A stretch of 64,000 bases of DNA from JAJPXC01 sp964510535 (GCA_964510535.1 CAZECG010000005.1:1-64000); one strand, 5' to 3'. Shown: positions 1-8,843, counted from the stretch's first letter. The notes: generated from the sequence alone by a model not told the origin. Translations and numbers: made by a program.

Positions 1-24
1 CCGACGACTTTCGCGATAATCACA

Positions 25-62
25 GAGAAGAAGCATCCGGCTTGGGTGCTTCTTCTATTTTT
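25..62 (+). terminator. Intrinsic terminator of a gene upstream of the window
   Basis: A 13-bp stem with one G-T wobble (arms 25-37 and 44-56, loop of 6) is followed by a run of T. It points along the plus strand, so it ends a plus-strand gene lying mostly before base 1; a possible stop codon TAA is at 17-19. It sits tail to tail with the helicase gene on the minus strand. Confidence 0.6.
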
Positions 63-117
63 CGCCGGGCCGTGATGCCGCGAAACATCGTGCCTGACTT
101 TTTCGGAATGACGATAA

Positions 118-1512
118 TCATCTGACCTCGACAGTCGGATTCACATAATAGAGGGCGGTAGTCGCGCGGGTAGTGGCGGTATATAGCCACCGATAAAACT
201 CCATACCCTGCGCCTCGGGGGGGATGTAGCCCATGTCGACAAACACGTTGGCCCACTGGCCGCCCTGTGCCTTATGGCAAGTGACGGCATAGGCATATTT
301 CACCTGAAGGGCATTATAATAGGGGCACGACTTCAACGCCGCCCTCATAGCCGTCGCCGAATCGCTTGCCGGGGCAAACTCCGGGTCGGCGAGACACGCT
401 TGGGCAAGTTCGGCCAACTCAGCCGCTCCCAACGATGCCGTCTCGCTCCACATTGTGTCGAGTAGCAACTTCGCGTCAATCTCGATGTCGCGGTAGGGGA
501 AATGAAGCGACACATCGGCAAACTCAAAGCCATAACGCCGCTCCTTGCCATAAACCCGACTGACTGTCGCCACATCGCCATTGGCGATAAAATCAAGACC
601 CGCCACCTTCGCGCTCCAATGATAGTTGTTTTTCGCCACCATCAGCAGCTCGTCGCGGCCTATCACCCCCTCGCGGCCGAGAATAGCCGACCGTATAGCC
701 TGGTTGAAGGCCGTAGCGCGCTTATTTGACCGCGTTATCAGCACGGTCTCCCTTATCCCGTCGGCTGAGTAGCACCGCCCCATCTCATCCTCAAGCTCCT
801 CCCCCTCTATCACTTTCACATCTTTAAAAGCCGAGACCCACAACTTCGGAATCGGCAACGGCTCCGCTCTCATCGCTCGCCGTATCCACGTCGCATTATA
901 AAGTATGCCCGATGTTGACGCTTGGCGCACGGTGTCGGTCAGCACGGCGCGGCTCACCCTCAACCCGTAACTTTTGAGCGTTTCGACCTCCATTGCCGGA
1001 CTTTCGGCGCATCCCACCGGGGGCAACTGGGCCATATCGCCCAACAGCAACAATCGGCAGCCGGTGCCGGTGTAGACATAGTGTATCAAATCCTGCAACA
1101 GATTCTCTCCGCCGTCGCTCCCCGACCCTATCATCGAGGCCTCGTCAACGATGAAAACGGCGTCGCGGTAAGGATTGTCGGCCACATGGCTCATCCCCGC
1201 GACGTTCATGCGGTAAATCTGCCGGTGGATGGTATAGGCGGGATGCCGGGCATAAGCCGCAAACACCTTCGCGGCACGACCCGTGGGAGCGAGCAACACA
1301 GCCTTGCGCCCGGTGCTCTCAAGCGCCCTCACCAACGCGCCTGTCAGCGATGTCTTTCCCGTGCCGGCATAGCCGTTTATCAAAAACACCGGGTCGAGAC
1401 TGCTGTCGGCCTGACAGAAACGAGCCAAAGCCGCAACCAATTGTATTTGCTGCGAATTTGGCTCGTAGGGGAGCTGTTGTAAAATGAGTTGACCTAACTC
1501 TAATGGTGTCAT
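118..1512 (-). CDS. RecD-like ATP-dependent DNA helicase (AAA, UvrD C-terminal type)
   Basis: A 464-residue superfamily 1 helicase-like ATPase. Walker A is GYAGTGKT at residues 47-54, Walker B is FIVDEAS near 120-126, and the C-terminal motif TCHKAQGGQW near residue 415 matches the UvrD_C_2/RecD-like helicase core. It lacks the long N-terminal part of RecD2, as is usual for this short Bacteroidetes family. Expected role: ATP-driven DNA unwinding in repair or recombination; substrate not visible from sequence. It lies 18 bp downstream of cysS on the same strand and is probably cotranscribed with it. Family assignment is firm, exact role is not. Confidence 0.85.
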   Translation of the reverse strand: MTPLELGQLILQQLPYEPNSQQIQLVAALARFCQADSSLDPVFLINGYAGTGKTSLTGALVRALESTGRKAVLLAPTGRAAKVFAAYARHPAYTIHRQIYRMNVAGMSHVADNPYRDAVFIVDEASMIGSGSDGGENLLQDLIHYVYTGTGCRLLLLGDMAQLPPVGCAESPAMEVETLKSYGLRVSRAVLTDTVRQASTSGILYNATWIRRAMRAEPLPIPKLWVSAFKDVKVIEGEELEDEMGRCYSADGIRETVLITRSNKRATAFNQAIRSAILGREGVIGRDELLMVAKNNYHWSAKVAGLDFIANGDVATVSRVYGKERRYGFEFADVSLHFPYRDIEIDAKLLLDTMWSETASLGAAELAELAQACLADPEFAPASDSATAMRAALKSCPYYNALQVKYAYAVTCHKAQGGQWANVFVDMGYIPPEAQGMEFYRWLYTATTRATTALYYVNPTVEVR

Positions 1513-1530
1513 CGTTTCATAAAGTGACGG

Positions 1531-3024
1531 CTATTTCTTCACCGACCACTCAAAGCCGTTCTTGGTGTCCTTGACATCAAAGCCGATTGCCGCCAAGCGG
1601 TCACGGATAAGGTCGCTCGTCGCCCAATCTTTCCGCGCCTTTGCCTCTCCGCGAAGCTCAAGCAGCAAGTCGACCGCTTTTTCAAACGGTTCCATAGCGG
1701 CTGTCGCTTCGCCATCGGCCGCGCCAACCAAATCGGCACGGACACCTAATATCTCCACCAAGAAGGTGTCAAACAGCTTTTTAAGTGTGTCAATATCCTC
1801 TTGGGTGGCTGTCGCGTTGCCGTCGTTGACCTGATTGATTAAGCGGCAAGCGTCAAACAGGTGGGCTATCACGATAGGGGTATTAAGGTCGTCGTCGAGA
1901 GCTTCGTAGCACTTCGCCTCCAAGCCCTTAACGTCAATTGTCGACACCTCCGACGGTTTCAGCTCGCCGAGACGCTTCACGCCATCGAGCAAGCGTTGCA
2001 ACGCTTTCTCAGCCCCCTGCAACGCCTCGTTGCTGAAGTCGAGCGTGCTGCGATACTGCGCCTGAAGTATGAAAAATCTGATGGTCATCGGCGCGTAGGG
2101 CTGCGTCAGCAACTCATGGCTGCCCGTGAAAAACTCGTCGAGCGTGATGAAGTTACCAAGCGATTTGCCCATCTTCTGGCCATTGATTGTAATCATGTTG
2201 TTGTGCATCCAATAGCGCACGGTGTCATGGCCGTTGTGGGCTACCGACTGGGCTATCTCACACTCGTGGTGGGGGAACATCAAGTCCATGCCGCCGCCGT
2301 GGATGTCAAACTCCTCGCCGAGATATTTCTGCCCCATGGTCGAGCACTCCAAGTGCCACCCGGGGAAACCGTCGCTCCAAGGCGACGGCCAACGCATTAT
2401 ATGCTCGGGGGCTGCCTTTTTCCACAGCGCGAAATCGGCGGGGTTACGCTTCTCGGCCTGACCGTCGAGAGCGCGGGTCGTCGACAACAACTCATCGACG
2501 TTGCGCCCCGACAGCTTGCCATAGGGGTGGTCGCGGTTATAACGCGGCACATCGAAATAGACCGAGCCGTTGCTCTCGTAGGCATAACCGCTCTCAAGTA
2601 TCTTCTTGATATACTCAATCTGCTCGATGATATGACCCGACGCGTGCGGCTCGATTGACGGCGGCAGCACGTTAAGCCGCTCCATCGCGTGATGATAACG
2701 GTTGAGATAATGCTGCACCACTTCCATCGGCTCAAGCTGCTCAAGGCGGGCTTTCTTCGCGATTTTATCCTCCCCCTCGTCGGCGTCATGCTCCAAATGG
2801 CCCACATCGGTGATGTTGCGCACATAGCGCACTTTATAACCGAGATGCGTCAAATATCTGTACAGGACATCAAACGTAATGGCAGGGCGGGCGTGACCCA
2901 AATGGCCGTCGCCGTAGACCGTCGGGCCGCACACATACATCCCCACACGGCCTTCGTGAATGGGGACAAACAACTGCTTGCGGCGAGTCAAAGTGTTGTA
3001 AATCGCGAAATTATTCTCTTTCAT
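1531..3024 (-). CDS. cysS: Cysteinyl-tRNA synthetase
   Basis: A 497-residue class Ia aminoacyl-tRNA synthetase that charges tRNA-Cys in the cytoplasm. The HIGH motif is HLGH at 41-44 directly after CGPTVYGDG, and the KMSKS loop reads KMGKS at 284-288, a common variant in CysRS. Zinc-site residues are visible: Cys32, Cys227 and the HHEC cluster at 252-255. Length is normal for bacterial CysRS. The start chosen gives the family N-terminus with the CGPTVY strand near residue 32. The RecD-like helicase gene follows 18 bp downstream. Confidence 0.97.
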   Translation of the reverse strand: MKENNFAIYNTLTRRKQLFVPIHEGRVGMYVCGPTVYGDGHLGHARPAITFDVLYRYLTHLGYKVRYVRNITDVGHLEHDADEGEDKIAKKARLEQLEPMEVVQHYLNRYHHAMERLNVLPPSIEPHASGHIIEQIEYIKKILESGYAYESNGSVYFDVPRYNRDHPYGKLSGRNVDELLSTTRALDGQAEKRNPADFALWKKAAPEHIMRWPSPWSDGFPGWHLECSTMGQKYLGEEFDIHGGGMDLMFPHHECEIAQSVAHNGHDTVRYWMHNNMITINGQKMGKSLGNFITLDEFFTGSHELLTQPYAPMTIRFFILQAQYRSTLDFSNEALQGAEKALQRLLDGVKRLGELKPSEVSTIDVKGLEAKCYEALDDDLNTPIVIAHLFDACRLINQVNDGNATATQEDIDTLKKLFDTFLVEILGVRADLVGAADGEATAAMEPFEKAVDLLLELRGEAKARKDWATSDLIRDRLAAIGFDVKDTKNGFEWSVKK

Positions 3025-3099
3025 CTCACTCAGTGGATATATCTTTGTTAATCTTTTTTACTTCATCGCCCCGGTCGAGGCGCGGTCAACCCGCGGCTA

Positions 3100-3420
3100 T
3101 CAAGCCATGAACGGATTGGGGATGTTGCCCTCTTTACCGCCATTGTTGACCGGTGTCTTACGCTCAATCTCGCCAAATGTCTTTTCATACTTCTGCACAT
3201 TGTCGCGAAGGGCAAAAAGGAGGTTCTTGGCGTTTTCGGGGGTCATTATGATGCGGCTCTGAACCTTTGCCTGGGGCATATTGGGAGCCACGGTGATGAA
3301 ATCGAGAAACACCTCGTTTGAGCTGTGGGAAATGACAGCGAGGTTTGAGTAATGGCCGTTTGCCACTTCGGGGGTAAGCTCGATTTTCAATTCATTTTTT
3401 TTGTCGTTATTTGCTTCCAT
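3100..3420 (-). CDS. DUF3467 family protein
   Basis: A 106-residue soluble protein matching the DUF3467 family, widespread in Bacteroidetes. The conserved central part reads roughly NLAVISHSSNEVFLDFITVAP, followed by a helix with SRIIMTPENAK and LRDNV. No signal peptide or membrane segment. The function of the family is not known to me. It is a separate gene 75 bp upstream of cysS on the same strand. A short inverted repeat (about 3444-3463) lies just upstream and could be part of its leader. Confidence 0.85.
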   Translation of the reverse strand: MEANNDKKNELKIELTPEVANGHYSNLAVISHSSNEVFLDFITVAPNMPQAKVQSRIIMTPENAKNLLFALRDNVQKYEKTFGEIERKTPVNNGGKEGNIPNPFMA

Positions 3421-3542
3421 TGTTTATCAAGATTTTACGCGGAACGGCCGGTTGTAGCCGGCGCGAATCCACAAGGTTAATATTCGGTTGAGTTATTTCA
3501 CTAAACTTTCTCACAAATTCCGTGCCAAAAGCGTTTGGCGTG

Positions 3543-4235
3543 TCATTTCGGCACTACGCTCCGGATTACCGGCAACGCCACCGACTCCATCACGGCATAA
3601 CCCTCGACGCCCGGATGCACCCCATCCTTGCTGTACGCCTCAATCATGCCGCCCGTAGCCTCATCGACCATCTTGGGGTGATAATCGATAAATGCATAGC
3701 CCTTGCGCTCTGCCAACGCCCTGATGAGCTTGTTGAGCGACTCTATCCGCTCGGGGATTCCGGTCATATCGGGGCGCCACTTAAATCGGTTTGCCGGCAA
3801 GACGCTCGCCAAAATCACCTTGATGCCGTTGGCCTCGGCTATCTCCGCCATCGCCTTGATGTTGCCAAACGTGCGATGCTCGTCATACCGGTAATTGTTC
3901 TCGGCTATGTCGTTAGTGCCGCCGTTGATTACCACCGCGGCCGGATGCAAATCAACAACATCCTCATTAAACCGCAGCAGCATCTGGTAAGTGGTCTGGC
4001 CCGAAATGCCGCGGCCCACGAAATTGTTATCTTCAAAAAATGCCGCGTGCGACTTCGGCCACATATCGGTGATAGAGTTGCCCATAAACACAACCCTGCC
4101 CTCGCAGCGCGACGTGTCGGCCATCAACTCATCGTTGGCCGACGCGTAACGCGACATTTCAGCCCAATCGTCATAGGCCGACGCGTTTAGCGACATCGCG
4201 GCAAACGCTGAAATTAATATCGGTTTCAGTTTCAT
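3543..4235 (-). CDS. Secreted SGNH/GDSL-type hydrolase
   Basis: A 230-residue exported esterase/lipase-fold protein. Residues 1-20 form a signal peptide ending near SLNASA. The SGNH blocks are visible: MGNSITDMWP with the nucleophile Ser54, Gly79 in RGISGQ, Asn108 in GGTNDI, and Asp204/His207 in DGVHPGVEGY. This arrangement matches platelet-activating-factor acetylhydrolase-like or acetyl-sugar esterases of Bacteroidetes. The substrate cannot be read from the sequence. It is transcribed divergently from pdxA, with its own -7 element at 4266-4273. Confidence 0.9.
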   Translation of the reverse strand: MKLKPILISAFAAMSLNASAYDDWAEMSRYASANDELMADTSRCEGRVVFMGNSITDMWPKSHAAFFEDNNFVGRGISGQTTYQMLLRFNEDVVDLHPAAVVINGGTNDIAENNYRYDEHRTFGNIKAMAEIAEANGIKVILASVLPANRFKWRPDMTGIPERIESLNKLIRALAERKGYAFIDYHPKMVDEATGGMIEAYSKDGVHPGVEGYAVMESVALPVIRSVVPK

Positions 4236-4265
4236 TCTCTCTCTGCTTTGTCAGTTAAAAGAACA

Positions 4266-4273
4266 CAAAGTTA
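4266..4273 (-). promoter_or_regulatory. -7 promoter element of the SGNH hydrolase gene
   Basis: The minus strand reads TAACTTTG, an exact match to the Bacteroidetes -7 consensus TAnnTTTG, 31-38 bp upstream of the start codon in a 188-bp divergent gap. The opposite strand has TAATTTAG at 4381-4388, a 7 of 8 match placed to serve pdxA. Confidence 0.5.
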
Positions 4274-4423
4274 TAACTTTTTTCCAAACGCCACCAACCA
4301 TCACCCCCGATTTTTGCCCTTTACCACCCCCTTATTATCCCCATTGTCCAACGGTTTGCTCATTATTGAAGAAAAATGTGTAATTTAGCGGGTTGAAACC
4401 GTGACCGACACTAAAACATCGCA

Positions 4424-5536
4424 ATGGAAAAAGAGAAAAAAATAAAAGTGGGAATCACCCACGGCGACATAAACGGCATTGGCTATGAGGTAATCTTGAA
4501 ATCACTCGAAGATAGCCTGATACTTGAGTTATGCACCCCCATAATATATGGCTCGGCAAAGATAGCGGCGTTTTACCGCAAAGCGGCAGATATGCCCGCC
4601 ATCCCGCTCAACCAAATCGCATCGGCAGCCGAGGCGCGCGACGGCGCCAACAACATAATCAACGTCGTCGGCGAAGATGTGAAAGTCGAGCCGGGACAAT
4701 CGACCGAAGATGCCGGACAGGCGGCGTTCACCGCCCTCGAAAGAGCCGTCACCGACCTGCGCCGCGGCGAAATCGACGTTTTGGTCACCGCACCCATCAA
4801 CAAGCACAACATTCAAAGCGCGACATTCACCTTTCCCGGCCACACCGAGTATCTCGAAGCGTCAATCGGCGACGGCGCGAAAGCGTTGATGATTCTCTGC
4901 AACGACATCATGAGAGTCGCGCTTGTCACCACACACTGCCCGCTCAGCCAGGTGGCAGGCAAAATCACGATAGACACAATCGTCGAGAAACTTGAGATTT
5001 TCAACCGCTCGCTCACGCGCGACTTCGGCATCCCGACTCCGCGGATTGCCGTCCTTTCGCTCAACCCCCACGCCGGCGACTCGGGGCTGCTCGGCCAGGA
5101 GGAAAACGAGATAGTAATCCCAGCGATAGATAAGGCGCGCGAACAAAAAATACTCTGCTTCGGCCCATACGCCTCCGACGGCTTCTTCGGGTCGGGCAAC
5201 TTCAAGAAATTTGACGGAATCCTCGCCATGTACCATGACCAGGGACTCGCCCCATTCAAAACGCTGGCGATGGAATCGGGGGTGAACTTCACCGCAGGGC
5301 TGCCGTTTGTGCGCACCTCGCCCGACCATGGCACCGGCTACGATATAGCCTCAAAGGGCGAAGCCGGCGAGGAGTCAATGCGCCACGCCATTTACACGGC
5401 TATCGACATACTGCGCAACCGCTGCCGATACGATGAAATGACGCGCCGCCCGCTGCGCCGCAAATATTTCGACAAGAGCGGCGACAAAGAGGTGCTCGAC
5501 TTGACCAAAGACACCGACACCGACAAAGACCTCTAA
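4424..5536 (+). CDS. pdxA: 4-hydroxythreonine-4-phosphate dehydrogenase
   Basis: A 370-residue PdxA, the NAD-dependent oxidase step of the erythrose-4-phosphate branch of pyridoxal phosphate synthesis. It starts with the family signature GITHGDINGIGYEV and carries the metal-binding histidines in FPGHTEYL, in THCPLS and in MYHDQGLAP, with the end-of-domain motif RTSPDHGTGYDIA. Length is slightly above the usual 330 because of a polar C-terminal tail (DLTKDTDTDKDL). The partner enzyme pdxB is 50 kb away in this window. The inositol-lipid genes begin 50 bp downstream on the same strand, so pdxA may head that transcript. Confidence 0.95.
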   Translation: MEKEKKIKVGITHGDINGIGYEVILKSLEDSLILELCTPIIYGSAKIAAFYRKAADMPAIPLNQIASAAEARDGANNIINVVGEDVKVEPGQSTEDAGQAAFTALERAVTDLRRGEIDVLVTAPINKHNIQSATFTFPGHTEYLEASIGDGAKALMILCNDIMRVALVTTHCPLSQVAGKITIDTIVEKLEIFNRSLTRDFGIPTPRIAVLSLNPHAGDSGLLGQEENEIVIPAIDKAREQKILCFGPYASDGFFGSGNFKKFDGILAMYHDQGLAPFKTLAMESGVNFTAGLPFVRTSPDHGTGYDIASKGEAGEESMRHAIYTAIDILRNRCRYDEMTRRPLRRKYFDKSGDKEVLDLTKDTDTDKDL

Positions 5537-5586
5537 CAAGTCGCCGGAATCAAAAAAAGAAATAAACCAATCGAATAATTTTAGCG

Positions 5587-6291
5587 ATGAACTACGCCAT
5601 TATAGCCGCCGGCGAGGGTTCCCGGCTCGTCCAAGAGGGGGTCAGGCTCCCGAAACCGTTGGTGCGCCTCAACGGCACTCCGATGATTAAACGCCTCATC
5701 GACATCTTCATGCGCCACAATCCCGAGTCGCTCAGCATAATAGTCAACGAGCAGATGACTCAGGTGCGCGAGTATCTCGAAAGCCTGGAACTCCCCGTGC
5801 CGCTGAGGCTGACCGTCAAGACCACCCCCAGCTCCATGCACAGCTTCTGGGAAGTCAGCCGCTGTTTCGGCAGCGGGAAATTCTGCCTGACGACTGTCGA
5901 CACCATTTTCCGCGACGAGGAGTTTGAACGCTACATCAAGGCATTCGAAGCCGACGACAAAGCCGACGGGTACATGGCTGTCACCTCGTTTATCGACGAC
6001 GAAAAACCGCTATATATAGATGTCGACACCGACAACCGCATCACCGCGTTTCGCGACGAGCCGTTTGAAGGGGTCAAATATATCTCGGGCGGCGTCTACG
6101 GCCTCACGGCTCCCGCGCTCGACACGCTGCGCCGCTGCATGGACAACGGTGTGTCGCGTATGCGCAACTACCAGCGCGCCCTCGTCGACGACGGCATGAA
6201 CCTGCGCGCTTTCGCGTTTGACAAGATTGTCGACGTAGACCATGCCGGCGACATTGCCACCGCCGAAAAATTCATCAGCCAACCATCATAA
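5587..6291 (+). CDS. Nucleotidyltransferase, probable inositol-1-phosphate cytidylyltransferase-like
   Basis: A 234-residue single-domain sugar-phosphate nucleotidyltransferase. The nucleotide loop is AAGEGSRL at 7-14, followed by LPKPL at 21-25, the metal-binding Asp105 in TTVDTIF, and a C-terminal VDVDHAGDIATAE like the closing motif of MobA/IPCT-type enzymes. Substrate is not visible directly. Context with a CDP-alcohol phosphatidyltransferase and inositol-phosphate synthase suggests CTP plus inositol-1-phosphate giving CDP-inositol, as in archaeal/Thermotoga di-myo-inositol-phosphate synthesis. This is inference; another CDP- or NDP-sugar product is possible. It is the first gene of a tight five-gene run (29 bp to the next gene). 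Confidence 0.8.
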   Translation: MNYAIIAAGEGSRLVQEGVRLPKPLVRLNGTPMIKRLIDIFMRHNPESLSIIVNEQMTQVREYLESLELPVPLRLTVKTTPSSMHSFWEVSRCFGSGKFCLTTVDTIFRDEEFERYIKAFEADDKADGYMAVTSFIDDEKPLYIDVDTDNRITAFRDEPFEGVKYISGGVYGLTAPALDTLRRCMDNGVSRMRNYQRALVDDGMNLRAFAFDKIVDVDHAGDIATAEKFISQPS

Positions 6292-6320
6292 ACAAACCAT
6301 CCACTCATTAAAATATAGTT

Positions 6321-7187
6321 ATGGCAGAGACAAAAATTGCCGGAATCATGAGAGCGGGAGCCTACTCCCCCAACCACATCGGTAACGATGCCGCCATTTT
6401 CAACGCCGTCGTCGACCAACTGCGCAAACGCGGTTGTGAGGTCAACGTCTATAACGAGGAGCAACTCGCCGCCGGGATAGTCAACGAACCGATAATCGTC
6501 AATATGTGCCGCGAGCAAAAATCAATAGCCCTGTTGCAGCAGCTTGAGGATGAAGGAAGACTCGTCATCAACTCAGGCTACGGAATAGAAAACTGCACGC
6601 GCGAACGCATGACACGCATACTCATAGGCAGCAACATCCCCTACCCCCCCAGCCTCATCGTCAACACCGACGAGGTGGTCAAAGGGCAGCTCGTCAAAGA
6701 GAAGTTCAACCAATGCTGGATTAAACGCGGCGATTTCCACGCCATGCACAAAGAAGATGTGTCATACGTCAGACATCCCGAAGAGGCCCAGGAGGTGCTT
6801 CAAGAGTATTTCCTGCGCGGCATCAAGCGGGCGGTAATCAACCGCCACCTCGTCGGCGACCTAATCAAATTCTACGGCGTGCAGGGCACACCGTTTTTCT
6901 ACTGGTTCTACCCCTTCGACTTGGGTCACAGCAAGTACGGCCACGAAGCCATCAACGGCAAGAGCCAGGGCTTAGAGTTTGACAAGGATAAACTGAAAGC
7001 AATCTGCCAAAGCGCGTCGGAAGTCCTCGACGTTAAAATCTATGGCGGCGACTGCATAATATCGCCCGACGGCTTGATCTCGATTATCGACTTCAACGAC
7101 TGGCCAAGTTTCGCACCCTGCCGCATGGAAGCCGCGCCTCACATCGCAAAATGTGTGATGAACACCATCAAAGCCCGCAAATCATGA
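6321..7187 (+). CDS. ATP-grasp family protein in inositol-lipid cluster
   Basis: A 288-residue cytosolic protein with an ATP-grasp layout: an N-terminal Rossmann-like part beginning KIAGIMRAG, a central part with KRGDFHAM (probable ATP-binding lysine) and a C-terminal metal site IIDFNDWPSF at 255-264 (Asp257, Asn259). The D-x-N-x-[FW]-P pattern is closer to inositol-tetrakisphosphate kinase (D-x-N-x-F-P-G-Y) than to the RimK type, but RimK/glutathione-synthase-like ligase remains possible. It sits between the nucleotidyltransferase and the phosphatidyltransferase, overlapping the latter by 4 bp (ATGA), so it is almost surely cotranslated with them. The reaction is unknown. Confidence 0.75.
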   Translation: MAETKIAGIMRAGAYSPNHIGNDAAIFNAVVDQLRKRGCEVNVYNEEQLAAGIVNEPIIVNMCREQKSIALLQQLEDEGRLVINSGYGIENCTRERMTRILIGSNIPYPPSLIVNTDEVVKGQLVKEKFNQCWIKRGDFHAMHKEDVSYVRHPEEAQEVLQEYFLRGIKRAVINRHLVGDLIKFYGVQGTPFFYWFYPFDLGHSKYGHEAINGKSQGLEFDKDKLKAICQSASEVLDVKIYGGDCIISPDGLISIIDFNDWPSFAPCRMEAAPHIAKCVMNTIKARKS

Positions 7188-8155
7188 CACTCGATAACAA
7201 AACGAACACCGCCGGCGACAACCCGACGACCGCCCGCGGCTTCCGCGCGAGCCTCAAGTCGATGGACACGGAGGAAACTTTCGACCTGATTTTTTATCGC
7301 CCCATAGGCTATGCCTGGGCGTGCTTTTTCAGAAAAATCGGGGTGTCACCCAACGCCATCACCATCGCATCGATTTTCCTCGGTGCCGCCGCGGGAGTGA
7401 TGTTCTATTTCAACGACATCTGGCTCAACATCATCGGGATGCTGCTATTAGTGTGGGCCAACTCGTTTGACAGCGCCGACGGACAGCTCGCGCGCATGAC
7501 CGGACAATACTCCCGAATCGGCCGCATACTCGACGGCCTGTCGGGCGACATCTGGTTTGCCGCCATTTATGTGGCGATATGCCTCCGCGTAAACGGCACC
7601 TCCGATTTCTTCATGAGCCACACATGGGTGATATGGGTGATGGCTGTGGTATCAGGACTGTGCCACGCCAAACAGGCGGCAATGGCCGACTACTACCGAC
7701 AGTTTCACCTCTACTTCGTCAAAGGGAAAGAGGGCAGCGAACTCGACGACTCCAAATCGCTCCAAGCAAAACTCGCCGAACTTTCATGGAAACGCGACTT
7801 CTGGCGCAAACTGACACTCTCGTTCTACACCAACTACACCGTCAGCCAGGAAGTCAACACCCGGTCGATGCAAACTCTTCGCACCGAACTGCGCGAACGG
7901 TTCGCCGACGGCGAGATTCCGCAGAGCTTCCGCGACGACTTCCGCGCCAAGAGCCTCCCGCTGATGAAGTACACCAACATCCTGTCGTTCAACGTGCGCT
8001 CATGGGCACTGTTCGCCTCGCTGTTCCTGCAAATGCCCTGGCTTTACTTCGCGTTTGAGCTGACCGTGCTCAACGCTCTGCTGGTCTACATGAACGCAAG
8101 GCACGAAAAATTGTGCCGCCACCTCACCAACGATTTGAAAAATGGGAAATATTAA
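7184..8155 (+). CDS. CDP-alcohol phosphatidyltransferase (putative inositol-lipid synthase)
   Basis: A 323-residue integral membrane enzyme. The start ATG at 7184 is chosen because it overlaps the preceding stop as ATGA; an in-frame ATG at 7151 lies inside the previous gene. The N-terminus FYRPIGYAW...VSPNAITIAS is typical of CDP-alcohol phosphotransferases using a soluble CDP-headgroup. The catalytic motif is present from Asp96 to Asp122 (Asp96, Asp99-Gly100, Ala103-Arg104, Gly113, Asp117), but the last Asp is shifted by one residue (Asp122, with Gly121 in the canonical place). By context it would transfer phospho-inositol from CDP-inositol to diacylglycerol or ceramide. About six membrane segments are likely. 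Confidence 0.85.
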   Translation: MTLDNKTNTAGDNPTTARGFRASLKSMDTEETFDLIFYRPIGYAWACFFRKIGVSPNAITIASIFLGAAAGVMFYFNDIWLNIIGMLLLVWANSFDSADGQLARMTGQYSRIGRILDGLSGDIWFAAIYVAICLRVNGTSDFFMSHTWVIWVMAVVSGLCHAKQAAMADYYRQFHLYFVKGKEGSELDDSKSLQAKLAELSWKRDFWRKLTLSFYTNYTVSQEVNTRSMQTLRTELRERFADGEIPQSFRDDFRAKSLPLMKYTNILSFNVRSWALFASLFLQMPWLYFAFELTVLNALLVYMNARHEKLCRHLTNDLKNGKY

Positions 8156-8843
8156 AGGTATAATTTTTGACTACGGCGGCACCATCGATTCGCATGGCGA
8201 CCACTGGAGCGAGATAATCTGGGACGGTTACCGCGAGGCAGGCGTGAACATCGACAAAGAGACATTCCGCAAAGCTTACGTCGAGACCGAACGCGAATTT
8301 GCCCGCACTCCCGTCATAGCCCCGTCCGACACATTCCGCGACGTTATGCTAAAAAAAATAGCGTCAGAAATGAACTATCTGCTCCAATGGGGGGCAGTCG
8401 ACGAGGCTACCGCCGCCAAATCAACCCGAATCGCCGCCTACTGCTACGGCAAAGCCCGCGAATCGGTCGATGAAGCTCGCCCGGTGTTGCAATATCTCGC
8501 CGGCAAATACCCCTTGGTGCTCGTCTCTAATTTCTACGGCAACATCGAGGCTGTGCTCGCCGACTTCGGCTTGCGGGGCTTCTTCAAGACCGTCGTCGAA
8601 AGCGCGGTGGTGGGTGTCCGCAAACCCGACCCCGCCATTTTCGCGCTCGGCGTGGAAGCCCTCGGGATGGAAGCCTGCGATGTGCTCGTGGTCGGCGACA
8701 GCTACCGCAAAGACATCCTGCCGGCCCGCTCACTCGGATGCGCCACCGCCTGGATTAAGGGCAAGGGGTGGACTCCCGAGGAAGACGCCCAGACCGACCC
8801 GGCGCAGATTCAAGGTATCGAATCATTAAAAACGATGCTTTGA
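8142..8843 (+). CDS. HAD-superfamily hydrolase of the inositol-lipid cluster
   Basis: A 233-residue HAD phosphatase-like protein. Motif I is FDYGGT at 9-14 with nucleophile Asp10; the second Asp of DxD is replaced by Gly12, as in YihX-type sugar-phosphate phosphatases. Motif II is VLVSN, motif III the Lys in VRKPDP, and motif IV VVGDSYRKD. An alpha-helical cap lies between motifs I and II. It overlaps the phosphatidyltransferase gene by 14 bp, which argues for a shared job, perhaps dephosphorylation of inositol phosphate or an inositol-lipid phosphate. The substrate is inferred only from neighbours. Confidence 0.85.
   Translation: MGNIKGIIFDYGGTIDSHGDHWSEIIWDGYREAGVNIDKETFRKAYVETEREFARTPVIAPSDTFRDVMLKKIASEMNYLLQWGAVDEATAAKSTRIAAYCYGKARESVDEARPVLQYLAGKYPLVLVSNFYGNIEAVLADFGLRGFFKTVVESAVVGVRKPDPAIFALGVEALGMEACDVLVVGDSYRKDILPARSLGCATAWIKGKGWTPEEDAQTDPAQIQGIESLKTML

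Noticed and set aside
3421..3542. tRNA-like segment with GGTTGTAG and GCGAATCC before the DUF3467 gene
   Set aside because: Only a short inverted repeat is present; no acceptor stem or anticodon arm can be drawn.
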